DNA of 64,000 nucleotides from Bacteroidales bacterium (GTDB taxonomy: Bacteria; Bacteroidota; Bacteroidia; Bacteroidales; UBA932), in assembly GCA_028686425.1 (NCBI GenBank), contig JAQUBZ010000006.1, positions 26,746 to 90,745 of the forward strand, written 5' to 3'. A program made the position numbers and the translations under genes. Below the pieces are notes generated by a model, which saw only the letters and a list, made by a program, of their open reading frames with translations, did no database searches and was not told the DNA's origin. Each line of letters begins with the position of its first letter. The first letter of the stretch is position 1. Positions 8,677 through 18,925 of the stretch are shown piece by piece.

Positions 8677-10539
8677 CTACCATCCGGGGTTCTGTTTTAA
8701 CGCACCGGCGTATTTTACAAGTTCCGAATATGGGATAGGCCACCAATACATACAATCTCTCCAAACCCTGTCTTCCACTTTTTCAACTTCGTATGTAAAT
8801 CCTACAGGTCTGTTCTTTGAATCGAATCCGGTAGGGGTAATTACGATTCCGTGAATAGGTTCACCTAATTTCTCCCCCTCTTTCCATCTTCTTAGATCAT
8901 AAAATCTGTGCCCTTCAAAACAAAGTTCTATCTGACGTTCATGTTTGATCACCTCTCTCATCTCGTCCTGAGTCAGACCTTTCGCAATGGCAGGCATCTT
9001 AACCCTTGCACGAATCGCATCAATTGCACCTTTGGCAGTATTGATTCCGTCAATTCTCAACTCTCCGTTGGGATCGACAACTTCAGGTCCGTAAGCCTCA
9101 TTCATCGCCTCTGCGTAATTCAACACAAGCTCTGCAAATCTGAAAGCCACGCGACCACGGCTCGGGGTGGTATAATTACCTGACACATTGGAATATACAC
9201 TTTCGGAAAGGAATTTCCTGAAATAATATCCGGTCTTGGTGGAATTGGGAAGAGTTCTGTCTCTGTGTACACCACCCTCATAAGTATCTATGTAATAGGC
9301 TTTTGATGATGAAGTACCCCACAAATATCCATTGTAGTTGATTGAAGCATAGAAACGTGGGTCTCTGTTTGCATAGGGATCTTTGGCATGTGCAGGATTG
9401 GTCCAATCAAAAGGAACAGCCTTGGCTTTGCTCCCCGAACCTGTTACAACTTCAAATGCATCGACCATCTCCTGAGTAGGATTGGTATAGCCGTAACATC
9501 CGTCAACACCGGCAGGAAGGTTATAATATTCATTCTGACGTGAATATGTCGTAGTCTTACCTGTTGCAAATATTGTCTCCTTATTGGCCAGATTGGCTGC
9601 CAGATGGACAACGTTGTTGTATGTACCTGTATTCGAGAATGGTCTTGTATATTTGGTAACGGGAGTAAGTCCGTAAAATTCGTTGGCATTGATCGCTTCG
9701 CGAGCGGCATCCGCTGCAGCCACCCATCTGTTTACATCACCAACCGTGTTTTTAGGACTTCCGAAAGATTCAAAATCTCCCTGATACAGAGGACTTGCAT
9801 AATAGAGAAGCAGACGAGACTTTAACGCCATTGCAGCTGTTGCATTGGCTCTGTGCCAATTGGCTTCATCCCACAATAGAGGAAGAGAATCAATTGCGCT
9901 GTTGCAGTCTTTAAGAATCTGTGCGACACATTCGTCCATTGTATTTCTCGGTCTCTTAAGATCACCATCAAACTCTTCAACGGAGGTTGAAATGGGAAAC
10001 GACCCGTAATCCCTAAGCAACTGAAACTGCAAAAATGCTCTCCAGAAATAAGCCTGTCCCTTAAAATATGTTCTGTCATATCTTCTTGTCGGGTCATCAA
10101 TATCATCGATAAGTACCGAATGATCCACATTTTCAAGGAATGTATTGACTTTTCTGATACCGAGATATGCGTTAAACCATGGTTGCCTCCAATATCTTGT
10201 AGAAGTCCACGGGCCTCCATACAATCTGGTCGGAACTCTTGTAGGGTTCCAGACACCATTGGTAAAGTTCTGAACTGCTGCAGTAGAGACTGAGTGTTCA
10301 GCTTCATCGGTAGCTGATGCCAACATGCCATATCCGTTGACGTCATTTACATACGGAGCCATGATGTTATCAGCATATACTGCTTCAAGCACCCCTTTGG
10401 TATATTTGTAATTACCCCATACATCGTCTGCCGAACGTGCAGCGTCAGGTGGCCACGGCTCAAGGAACGGACGTGAACACGAAACTGAAACACAGGCTAA
10501 AATACCCAAAATAATACCATTAATATATAATTTCTTCAT
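8677..10539 (-). CDS. SusD/RagB-family lipoprotein (second pair)
   Basis: This 620-residue protein has a lipobox VSVSC (C21) followed by SRPFLEPWPPD. It has the helical TPR-like SusD fold pattern, with an R-rich FKGQAYFWRAFLQFQLLRDYG segment and the usual SusD C-terminus: YEVEKVEDRVWRDCMYWWPIP ending in LKQNPGW. SusD proteins cap the SusC barrel and bind the ligand at the cell surface. The stop codon of susC lies just upstream (3-base gap), so the pair is tightly linked. The ligand cannot be read from the sequence; the neighbouring enzymes suggest peptides or peptidoglycan fragments and not a glycan. Confidence 0.93.
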   Translation of the reverse strand: MKKLYINGIILGILACVSVSCSRPFLEPWPPDAARSADDVWGNYKYTKGVLEAVYADNIMAPYVNDVNGYGMLASATDEAEHSVSTAAVQNFTNGVWNPTRVPTRLYGGPWTSTRYWRQPWFNAYLGIRKVNTFLENVDHSVLIDDIDDPTRRYDRTYFKGQAYFWRAFLQFQLLRDYGSFPISTSVEEFDGDLKRPRNTMDECVAQILKDCNSAIDSLPLLWDEANWHRANATAAMALKSRLLLYYASPLYQGDFESFGSPKNTVGDVNRWVAAADAAREAINANEFYGLTPVTKYTRPFSNTGTYNNVVHLAANLANKETIFATGKTTTYSRQNEYYNLPAGVDGCYGYTNPTQEMVDAFEVVTGSGSKAKAVPFDWTNPAHAKDPYANRDPRFYASINYNGYLWGTSSSKAYYIDTYEGGVHRDRTLPNSTKTGYYFRKFLSESVYSNVSGNYTTPSRGRVAFRFAELVLNYAEAMNEAYGPEVVDPNGELRIDGINTAKGAIDAIRARVKMPAIAKGLTQDEMREVIKHERQIELCFEGHRFYDLRRWKEGEKLGEPIHGIVITPTGFDSKNRPVGFTYEVEKVEDRVWRDCMYWWPIPYSELVKYAGALKQNPGW

Positions 10540-10542
10540 GGT

Positions 10543-13500
10543 TTAAAATGTTAAGTTAATTCCTAAATTAAATACTCGTACCTGCGGGTATCTTGAAGTA
10601 CCGGCAGCAACATCTTCCGGATCATATCCGAGTTTGCTTACGTATGACCATGTATATGCATTGTATGCATTAAGATAGACTCTGATTCCGCTTACTTGAG
10701 ACTTCTTCAACAACTTTTCGGGAATTGAATAGCCGAGTTCGGCATTTTTCAGTCTTAAATAAGAACCATCATACATCCAAAATGTAGAGGCTCTCCAATT
10801 GTTATCATTAGAAAGAGTGGTTAGACGAGGATAAGTAGCTGTAGCATAATTATTTGAACCGTCATCATTCATACGATAGCGGCCAAGTGCCACCTCGGTT
10901 ATACCTCCATTATCGTAGAAGGCTCTGAAAGAGTCTCCGTTAAGATAATTGGACTTGCAACTGACACCTTGGAAGAGCAGAGAGAGGTCAAATCCTTTAT
11001 ATGCAAAGTTAAAATCAAGAGCAAAAGACATCCTGTAGTCAAGACCGTCTCCGATGGCGGTAAGGTCATTGGAGTCAATAATATTATCTCCATTAAGATC
11101 TTTGTATTTGATATCGCCCGGCTGATAAGGACCGAATGTCTGTGTAGGACTGTTGTTTACATCATCCCAATCCTTGAACAGACCGAGAGAAATATAACCG
11201 TAATCCTGTCTTACCCTTCGTCCTGTCTCGAGAAGATTGTCATACTCTTTGTAAGGTTCCGCCATTGCGATGATTTCACTATCCCACCAATTGAAGAAAC
11301 CATTGACGGAATATCTGAAATCCCCGATATGGTCATTCCATCCCAAACTGAATTCGACACCCGATGTATTGACGATACCCTCATTGCCTATAGGAAGTCT
11401 GTTATCCATCAAACCTATGATCCAAGGGGTTGAGCCGACACCTACAGTGTATATATCGTATCTGTGATCTTTCCAATATTCGGCTGTAAAATTCAAACGA
11501 TGGTTCAGCAAAGTCCCTTCCAAAGCCACATTCAGCATACGCGATTTTTCAACCGTTACGTTAGGATTATCGAAACGACCTTCACGCACGGTGATTGCAC
11601 TTGTCAGAGATGTTCCGAAATATTGTTGTCCTGAAGAAGTCCACCATCTCTGTCTTGCAGGGTATCTTTCATCATTACCGTTTACATCTTCAAATGCATA
11701 GCTTCCGTTACCGACAATACCGAAAGATCCTCTCAATTTCAAATAATCGAGCCATCCTCCTGTCCCTTTCATGAAATCTTCGCCTGAAATAATCCACGCA
11801 GCGCCAACTGCAGGGTAGAAAAGACGGCGATTGTTGGTATCATAGAAGCGATCACTCCCCATGTAACTCCCTGTGACATCGATAAAATATTTGTTGTTAT
11901 ATGAGTAATTTGCATAAAACGCATAATTCTGATATTTCATATCGGACTGGTTATTTTGTCTGAACTCGGTAGTCTGCTGATTGTAAAGCAACATGGCATT
12001 GACCCCGTGCTTACCAAATTCTCTATTGTATTTGATATTGGCATCAAGGCCGTTATATCTGTCCACATCGTAATATCCCGAAGTAGCAAGAGATGTTTCC
12101 TGTCCGAATGACGTATATTTGTTGGTGCCATCGGCGAGTTTGCTGTACTGCCACACAAGAAAGTTTCTCGACTTTTCAACTCTGTACAAGTTATATCCGT
12201 CCATATAGTACGAAGCCTCGACAGAGAGTCCTTTTGTGATAAACTCACTCAAGTCTGCCTTAGCCTTGGCTGTCACCTGATAATATCTTCTGGTATTCTC
12301 ATTGTAACCGCTGTATGAAAGATAACCGAGCGGGTTATTTTTGTACAACGAGTTACCACCGAGCATCAGAATCTCCTTGTTCAATGTAGGTTCAATACCT
12401 TTAAAAGAGATCGGATATGCATTTGAAGGAGTCATCAGGGCCTGAAGTATATCGGCAGTTGCGATACTCGGGTATCTTCTATCCTCGATACGTCCTGCAA
12501 CATCGGCGGATACTGTCAGCCAATCGGTAACATTGACATCTATATTGGACCTCAGATTATACTTGTTATAACTGATATTTGTGCTGAAATCCGCATTCTC
12601 GTTAGTGTGGGCAAACAACCCATCCTGACTATTATAGGCAAGAGCCACAAAATATCTTACAATCTTGTTGCCTCCTCTCATGGTAAGAGAGGCTTTTTTC
12701 TGATAAGCGTAATTCTTTATAAATTCGTCATAGAAATTGACATTCGGATGAGTCAGAGGGCTGGCTCCACTTTTGTACAATGCCAGATCTTCATCCGAAT
12801 AAGTATTTTCCAACCCATCATTGTGTCTTGCCTCATTATAAAGTGAAGCATAATTATAGGCATCTAAATAGTGTGGAAGATTGGTCGGAGTCACAATACC
12901 GGAGCTGATATCCAAGTCGACGGTGCGCCTGTTAAGTTGTCCCCTTTTTGTGTTGACAAGAATAACTCCGTTGGCTGCCCTCATTCCGTACAAAGCAGTG
13001 GCGGAAACATCTTTCAACACACTGAACGATTCTATTTCAGAAGCATCCAATTCTGAAAAATTTCTTTCAAATCCATCGACTATTATCAAGGGATTGGGAG
13101 AGCCTCCCACCGTCATTGCGTTATATGCTCCGTCGTACAAGGTTCTGGTGCCTCTTACCATTATTGTTGCTTCATCAAATCCGGGAAGCCCTGCGAGCTG
13201 CCTGATATACAGACCCGATACACGTCCTGCCAGAGCATTGCCCAATGACATCACGGGGCTTTTTCTCAACTGTTCATTATGAGTTGTAGCCACAGATCCC
13301 GTAATGCTACGCTGACGGTCCGTCCTCCAAGGCATATTGACATAATCGCCAACTCCTTGTCCGGCAACTGCATCTTTCATTATGATTTGCAAGTATCCGT
13401 CAGAAGTTACCTGCTGAAATACCTCCTGAAAATAATCTGCATTGAATACGAGTACAGCTCCTTTTTTAGGAACGGTGATTTCAAAATCACCGAGTTCGTC

Positions 13501-13683
13501 CGTTTCGGCATCTATAAATGAGTCCTGCACGGTGACGGTAACACCCATCAATGGCAGACCTTTGTCGCTCTTGACATTACCGTGTATGGTAATATCCTTA
13601 TCCTGAGTCTTTTGTGCACTTGCAATCTGAACACTCAGGAACAAGGCAAAAATCAATAATATGTATTTGTATGTATGTTTCAT
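10543..13683 (-). CDS. SusC/RagA-family TonB-linked outer-membrane transporter (second, no STN)
   Basis: The product is 1046 residues: signal peptide (1-23, cleaved after SAQ), carboxypeptidase-regulatory-like domain (about 32-105), plug domain (about 125-250, with PLIIVDGFERN and LYGMRAANGVILVNTKRG), and a large beta-barrel ending in FNLGINLTF. I chose ATG 13681-13683 because a GGAG lies a few bases upstream and it follows the upstream susD stop. Unlike the first SusC of the cluster, it has no STN domain. The region where a TonB box (EEVVVxG) is expected reads VAGQGVGDYVNMPW, so the TonB box is not recognisable. It probably imports a ligand together with the SusD encoded directly downstream. 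Confidence 0.93.
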   Translation of the reverse strand: MKHTYKYILLIFALFLSVQIASAQKTQDKDITIHGNVKSDKGLPLMGVTVTVQDSFIDAETDELGDFEITVPKKGAVLVFNADYFQEVFQQVTSDGYLQIIMKDAVAGQGVGDYVNMPWRTDRQRSITGSVATTHNEQLRKSPVMSLGNALAGRVSGLYIRQLAGLPGFDEATIMVRGTRTLYDGAYNAMTVGGSPNPLIIVDGFERNFSELDASEIESFSVLKDVSATALYGMRAANGVILVNTKRGQLNRRTVDLDISSGIVTPTNLPHYLDAYNYASLYNEARHNDGLENTYSDEDLALYKSGASPLTHPNVNFYDEFIKNYAYQKKASLTMRGGNKIVRYFVALAYNSQDGLFAHTNENADFSTNISYNKYNLRSNIDVNVTDWLTVSADVAGRIEDRRYPSIATADILQALMTPSNAYPISFKGIEPTLNKEILMLGGNSLYKNNPLGYLSYSGYNENTRRYYQVTAKAKADLSEFITKGLSVEASYYMDGYNLYRVEKSRNFLVWQYSKLADGTNKYTSFGQETSLATSGYYDVDRYNGLDANIKYNREFGKHGVNAMLLYNQQTTEFRQNNQSDMKYQNYAFYANYSYNNKYFIDVTGSYMGSDRFYDTNNRRLFYPAVGAAWIISGEDFMKGTGGWLDYLKLRGSFGIVGNGSYAFEDVNGNDERYPARQRWWTSSGQQYFGTSLTSAITVREGRFDNPNVTVEKSRMLNVALEGTLLNHRLNFTAEYWKDHRYDIYTVGVGSTPWIIGLMDNRLPIGNEGIVNTSGVEFSLGWNDHIGDFRYSVNGFFNWWDSEIIAMAEPYKEYDNLLETGRRVRQDYGYISLGLFKDWDDVNNSPTQTFGPYQPGDIKYKDLNGDNIIDSNDLTAIGDGLDYRMSFALDFNFAYKGFDLSLLFQGVSCKSNYLNGDSFRAFYDNGGITEVALGRYRMNDDGSNNYATATYPRLTTLSNDNNWRASTFWMYDGSYLRLKNAELGYSIPEKLLKKSQVSGIRVYLNAYNAYTWSYVSKLGYDPEDVAAGTSRYPQVRVFNLGINLTF

Positions 13684-13697
13684 GATTGTCTCCTTTT

Positions 13698-15533
13698 TTA
13701 CCATCCCGGATTTTGTTCTATTCCCAAATTATAAACCTCATCCTGAGGAATCGGATACAGGTACATCCTCTTAGGGTCAAAATATCTCTCTTCCACTTTC
13801 TTTTTGGTATAAGTGTAAGTCGAGCCTGATTTGACTACATCAACACCGTACAATGTACCGTTGATAAGTTCTTCACCTTTCTTCCACCTGAGAATATCAT
13901 AGAAGTACTGATCTTCAAATGCAAGTTCAATTGTCCTTTCATTTTGGATTTTTTCTCTTGCAGCCTCTTTGGACATCCCCGCCGCAAAAGCAGGCATACC
14001 GTTAGGAAGAACGGGGAAGTCGGGGTTTTCACTCCTTTCAACCTTTACATAATAGAATGGATCGGACTCTCCGCCAATCTCTTTGTTTTCAGGACAAATT
14101 AATCTTCCCCTCAATGTATTGATTGCATCGATTGCAGTCATCGGTGTTCCGCTGCTCAACCCGTAGGTGTCGGGGCCGAAAGCTTCATTCATTGCTTCTG
14201 CATAATTCAGATAGATTTCACCGAGGCGGATATAATATGAAGACAATTTGGAACTGCCCGGATTCTTGTTATCCTTGCACTCCCTCGGCCAGAATTTTCT
14301 CAAATAATAACCTGTCTTTGAGAAAAGGTGATTCTTGGGATCGATGTCCGGTCCGTATTCCGTACCGTCTCTCCATGTCCCAATTTGTCTCTTAATCCAG
14401 AAACGTCCATTATATAATACAGTATAATAAAATCTCGGATCGCGGTTCTTGTATATATTGTCCACGTGATTCCGGTTGTTCCAGTCGAACTCTTCAGTTC
14501 CTATCGCAACACCCTTTGAATCATATTTTATAACCTCAAAGCGATCGACGAAGTTCTGTGAAGGGTTGTTGCTTGCATATCCCCAGAACTGGTCTCCTGG
14601 AGTAGCCTGTTCGTATCTTATCAATTGTGAATTGAACGTCAAATCGTTGGCAGATATTTTATTATAAACGATGATTTCGCTTACTCTGTCACATTGGTAT
14701 CTCATGAAGATGTTCTGCCAATCTTTTGAAAGTACATGCAATTGTGTCTCGTCACAGTAGTCAATAAGCTCTTTGGAAGCCTGTGCCGCTTTAATCCATT
14801 TTTGTTGATTGTTGCCAGGATTGTTCAAAGGACTTGCCGCAAAGAGCAACACTCTCGACCTCAAAGCCATTGTCCACGCTTTTGTTGCCCTTCCTATATT
14901 GTCGTCATCCCACTTGTCGGGCAACACTTCCTGAGCAGCATCAAGATTTTCACATATAAAGTCAACAACTTCATCAACCGAAGATCTCGGAATTTTCATA
15001 TCCGACTCAAGTGTCAGAACTTCTTTAACGATAGGAACTGCTCCATAACGTTTGATAAGTTCGTAATAGTAATATGCCAGCATAAACTGAACCTCACCTT
15101 TCATCGTCACTTTTCTCCCTTCAGGTTCGTTGTTGAAATTTTTCATATTGTCCAAAAACATATAAGCCCTGCGGATCTGCGTATAACAAGCTCCCCATCT
15201 GTCAATTTCGGCAGAGGCGGAATTATGCTTCCAATTGCCTGAATTGAATGCGCGGTTTGTAGCTCCGTATGTTGCCGAATAGTCCGACATATCTGTAGCA
15301 GACTCAAGAAATCCATAGTATCCTCCAAACTTACCATCACCTGTCCATGTAGGCGACATATAATAATAGAGTAGGTCCATATACCTGTTAGCCCTCAAAT
15401 AATCCTCAAATATATATTCTTTGGGCTGCTCCGAACTTGGTGCCTGGTTGAGAAACTCCTCACAAGAAACACTCGCAAGCAAAGTTGCAACAAGCATAAA
15501 CGAGAGTAAAAATTTATTTGTTATCTGTTTCAT
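13698..15533 (-). CDS. SusD/RagB-family lipoprotein (first pair)
   Basis: This 611-residue protein has lipobox ASVSC (C24) followed by EEFLNQAPSSEQPKEYIFED, a typical SusD N-terminus. The middle carries RRAYMFLDNMKNF and VQFMLAYYYYELIKRYG helices, and the C-terminus is YLYPIPQDEVYNLGIEQNPGW, the standard SusD ending. It lies 11 bases after the STN-containing susC and just before the second susC. Surface ligand binding and capping of the SusC channel is the family role. The ligand is not known. Confidence 0.93.
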   Translation of the reverse strand: MKQITNKFLLSFMLVATLLASVSCEEFLNQAPSSEQPKEYIFEDYLRANRYMDLLYYYMSPTWTGDGKFGGYYGFLESATDMSDYSATYGATNRAFNSGNWKHNSASAEIDRWGACYTQIRRAYMFLDNMKNFNNEPEGRKVTMKGEVQFMLAYYYYELIKRYGAVPIVKEVLTLESDMKIPRSSVDEVVDFICENLDAAQEVLPDKWDDDNIGRATKAWTMALRSRVLLFAASPLNNPGNNQQKWIKAAQASKELIDYCDETQLHVLSKDWQNIFMRYQCDRVSEIIVYNKISANDLTFNSQLIRYEQATPGDQFWGYASNNPSQNFVDRFEVIKYDSKGVAIGTEEFDWNNRNHVDNIYKNRDPRFYYTVLYNGRFWIKRQIGTWRDGTEYGPDIDPKNHLFSKTGYYLRKFWPRECKDNKNPGSSKLSSYYIRLGEIYLNYAEAMNEAFGPDTYGLSSGTPMTAIDAINTLRGRLICPENKEIGGESDPFYYVKVERSENPDFPVLPNGMPAFAAGMSKEAAREKIQNERTIELAFEDQYFYDILRWKKGEELINGTLYGVDVVKSGSTYTYTKKKVEERYFDPKRMYLYPIPQDEVYNLGIEQNPGW

Positions 15534-15544
15534 AATTCAAACCT

Positions 15545-18500
15545 TTAAAATGTTAAGTTCACTCCAAAACTATATCCCTTGGTCTGTGGATAAATAGAAC
15601 CTGTTGAACCGGTAGGTGTTTCAGGGTCAACCACTTTAAGTTTGTCCCATGTCAGCAGGTTTACACCGCTGACGTATAATCTCAACCCTTTGACAGATGC
15701 CTTTTTGCCGAAATGGAAAGTATATGAAAATTCAATATTCTTCAAGCGCAAATAAGGATTGTTTTTCTGGAAAAAAGTATTTCGAGTATGGTTCTGACTC
15801 GTTCCGCCGATATGCAGTGCCGGATATGTTGCAGTTTCAGCAGTTTCGGCGGTCCATCTTCCGAGATGAATATCCTGAACACGGCCTCTGTTGTAAAATT
15901 CATACATCAAGTAATTGGAAATGAATACACTGCTCTGAGCTGCACCTTGGAAGAGCACGTCAAGAGCGAAATTTTTGTATGAAACGTCAAATGAAAGGCC
16001 GAAAGTCATCTGTGGAATTTTTGGAAATCCTATGGGAACCTTGTCATAATCATTGATTTCACCGTCACCATTATAGTCAAGATACTTGAAATCACCCGGA
16101 ATAGGGGGATCTCCCACACGATGTACGGGAGAATTGTCGATTTCTGCCTGATCTTTGAAAAATCCGAGTACTACAAATCCGTACTGCTGTCCAATCGGAT
16201 TACCCTCTTCTTTCTGCCACCAAAGCTTGTCTGCCGGTTCATCTTTATAGACAACTTCATTACGTACATAAGTAAAGTTGCCTCTTACATTGAATGAGAA
16301 GTCTTTTCCTATATTTTGCGAATAGCCGGCCTCAACTTCCCATCCGTTTTTCTTGGTTTTACCTATGTTCATATCGGAAACTCCTATACCGAGGATGCCC
16401 GGAATCGAATTAGGAGCCATCAGAATGCCTTCACGATTTTCAAAGAAACGGTCAACGGTTAAAGAAACCTTATGATTGAACAGAGACAAATCCAAGCCCA
16501 CATTTGACTGATAAGCCGTCTCCCATGTAGCGTATGGATTGGCAATGACAGGTTCGGTAGAGTAACCGAGCGAAGATCCTACATCAAGGCCGAATCTTGA
16601 ATAGCTTGTGGTTCCGGTAGTCCATTTACCGTCTTTATAGATAAAGCGGATATTGGCATAATCGTTACCGGTTACACCGTATGAGGCTCTTACCTTGAAA
16701 ATATCTATGATATTCTGATTTTTCATGAAGTTTTCATTGTGAATATTCCATCCGACAGATATTGACGGAAACAAACCGAATCTTCTGCCAGGGGCAAAGT
16801 TTTCGGAACCACGATATGCGGCATTTGCCTCAACATAGTAAAGCTGTTTGTACGAATAGTTGGCTCTGCCGATGAAGCTGACCGAATTGTATGGAACGCT
16901 TGTTCCTGTTCTGTAGTCGGAGATGTTGGCGATGCCAGTAATCGACACATTATGGTTTTTGAATTGTCTCTTCCAGCTGATATTTGCCTCTCCATAGACC
17001 TTTCTCGTAGAAGAGATAGAGCTTGATGATGTACCGAAGAATGCAGGTTCAAGAAACGATTCGTATCTGTCCTCTCTTCCCGGCTGTGAAATCAGGTGGA
17101 ATGTGGATTGTGTTTCAGACCATGCCTTTTCATTACCGAAGTTGCTATCGTATGCTGCACGAACCGAAGCCTTCAGCCCTTTTACCAACTTATTGAAATC
17201 GTATGATAATTTGACAGAGGTGGTAATGGTATTATTTTTAGTTCTCGAATTACCTCTTGTATTCAACAGATACATCGGATTGCTTGCCGGAAAATCGGTA
17301 GTACCGGTATATGATCCGTCAGGATTGGTTGCCGGCATAATCCATGACGGGATTCTGTTCATATACATAAAAATCTCATTATCCTCTTTAGGCTGGCTTC
17401 TGTCTGTCAATCCGCCGCCAAGGTCAATTGATATGGTAAAATCGTTTGTCAGCAATATATCGACATTCGATCTGAATGTATAACGTTCATAAGAGAATTT
17501 AGGGTCATAAATACGTCCCTGTTGTGTCTTCAACTGTCCACCCTGGTACATATAGGTTCCTGAAAGAAAATAGCGGACCGTCTTGGAGCCGCCTCTTATA
17601 CTCAGGGAATTATTATTTTGAGTAGAAAAATCTTTCATCATAAGACCATACCAATCGGTATCGGGATATCGGTAAGGGTCATCCTGCAATTTATAGTGCA
17701 TCAACTCCTCTTCCGAATAAAGCGGTTCATTTCCGTCATTTACCAGAGCCTCATTATACAACTTAAGACTTTCGTAAGAATTCAGGTAATCAGGATACCT
17801 TGTAGGCTGATTAAGAGTGACTGAAGAGTTGAACGAAATGCTCATCTGCCCCTCTTTTCCTCTCTTGGTGGTAAGGAGTACCACTCCGTTGGCTGCTTTT
17901 GAACCGTAAACCGCCGTAGCGGCAGCATCCTTCAAAATGGAGAAAGACTCCACTTCACTCGGATCGATTCTCAAAAATTGAGACTGATTGCGTTCAACAC
18001 CATCTATTACATATAAAGGTTCGGCATTGTTCCATGTACCGGCACCTCTGACATAGATTGTGGACTGGTCGTCTCCAGGTTTACCGCTGCTCTGCATGGT
18101 AACCAAGCCCGGAATACGTCCTGCAATGGAGTTGGAGATATTGGCAACGGGAGATTTCATGATTTCTTCCGCCTTGACAGTGGAAACTGCCGAAGACATG
18201 GTGATTTTCTTCTGTTCGCCGAAACCGACTATCACAACCTCTTCCATCATCTGGGTTTCAGGTCTCATCACATAATCGATAACTCCTCTTTTTCCTATCT
18301 CAAGAGATTCCGTCTTATAACCAAGGAAACTGAAAGTCAGATGTGTTGCCTTTGCAGGGACATCAATCGAATAATTACCGTCGGCATCTGTTATCGAACC
18401 GACCGTTGTGCCTGTAACGAATACATCGACAAACGGAAAGGGTTCCCCTCTCTCGTCCAATACCCTGCCGGTTATTTTGGATTTTTGGACGGTTTGAGCC

Positions 18501-18859
18501 GCCTGTGCCGACTCTTTCTCCGCCTTTGTAAATAAAATTACCTGTTTTCCTTTCAGCTCATACTGAATGTCTGTATTCCTGAAAAGAACATTTAATGTCT
18601 TTGAAAGAGATTCCCTTTTCACTTCGATGGAAACTTTTTTTGAGACATCGACAAATGTGGCAGAATAGATAAAAGCATATCCTGTCTGCTTTTCAATTTC
18701 CGAAATAGCTGTCCTGATTGATACATTTTTCAGTGAAAGACTAACGAGGGTATTCTGTTGAGCATACATGGAGCTGCCCATACACAAACACATAAGCAGG
18801 GATAATATCCCGGCCCTAAACCCGTCTTTCCATAAAAAATGGCAGTGTCGTTTTTTCAT
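15545..18859 (-). CDS. SusC/RagA-family TonB-linked transporter with STN signalling domain (first)
   Basis: This 1104-residue protein has a signal peptide, an STN domain (about 35-115, SLSLKNVSIRTAISEIEKQT), a carboxypeptidase-regulatory-like domain (about 127-200), a TonB box (EEVVIVGFGEQKK), a plug (about 215-330, including PLYVIDGVERN and YGSKAANGVVLLTTKRG) and a C-terminal barrel ending in YSFGVNLTF. STN domains contact FecR-type anti-sigma factors, and such a gene with its ECF sigma factor lies directly upstream. This SusC is therefore the likely sensor: ligand binding would relieve the anti-sigma and switch on the cluster. The next gene upstream, fecR, is 66 bases away. Confidence 0.95.
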   Translation of the reverse strand: MKKRHCHFLWKDGFRAGILSLLMCLCMGSSMYAQQNTLVSLSLKNVSIRTAISEIEKQTGYAFIYSATFVDVSKKVSIEVKRESLSKTLNVLFRNTDIQYELKGKQVILFTKAEKESAQAAQTVQKSKITGRVLDERGEPFPFVDVFVTGTTVGSITDADGNYSIDVPAKATHLTFSFLGYKTESLEIGKRGVIDYVMRPETQMMEEVVIVGFGEQKKITMSSAVSTVKAEEIMKSPVANISNSIAGRIPGLVTMQSSGKPGDDQSTIYVRGAGTWNNAEPLYVIDGVERNQSQFLRIDPSEVESFSILKDAAATAVYGSKAANGVVLLTTKRGKEGQMSISFNSSVTLNQPTRYPDYLNSYESLKLYNEALVNDGNEPLYSEEELMHYKLQDDPYRYPDTDWYGLMMKDFSTQNNNSLSIRGGSKTVRYFLSGTYMYQGGQLKTQQGRIYDPKFSYERYTFRSNVDILLTNDFTISIDLGGGLTDRSQPKEDNEIFMYMNRIPSWIMPATNPDGSYTGTTDFPASNPMYLLNTRGNSRTKNNTITTSVKLSYDFNKLVKGLKASVRAAYDSNFGNEKAWSETQSTFHLISQPGREDRYESFLEPAFFGTSSSSISSTRKVYGEANISWKRQFKNHNVSITGIANISDYRTGTSVPYNSVSFIGRANYSYKQLYYVEANAAYRGSENFAPGRRFGLFPSISVGWNIHNENFMKNQNIIDIFKVRASYGVTGNDYANIRFIYKDGKWTTGTTSYSRFGLDVGSSLGYSTEPVIANPYATWETAYQSNVGLDLSLFNHKVSLTVDRFFENREGILMAPNSIPGILGIGVSDMNIGKTKKNGWEVEAGYSQNIGKDFSFNVRGNFTYVRNEVVYKDEPADKLWWQKEEGNPIGQQYGFVVLGFFKDQAEIDNSPVHRVGDPPIPGDFKYLDYNGDGEINDYDKVPIGFPKIPQMTFGLSFDVSYKNFALDVLFQGAAQSSVFISNYLMYEFYNRGRVQDIHLGRWTAETAETATYPALHIGGTSQNHTRNTFFQKNNPYLRLKNIEFSYTFHFGKKASVKGLRLYVSGVNLLTWDKLKVVDPETPTGSTGSIYPQTKGYSFGVNLTF

Positions 18860-18925
18860 ATTGGTATTTAGATTAATTGACTATTGTTTAGAATACATTT
18901 GTCATTATCTAAACCCTAAAAAAAC

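Noticed and set aside
18860..18925. Possible inverted repeat between fecR and the first susC
   Set aside because: Only partial TTTAGA/TCTAAA similarity with mismatches; not a believable terminator or operator.
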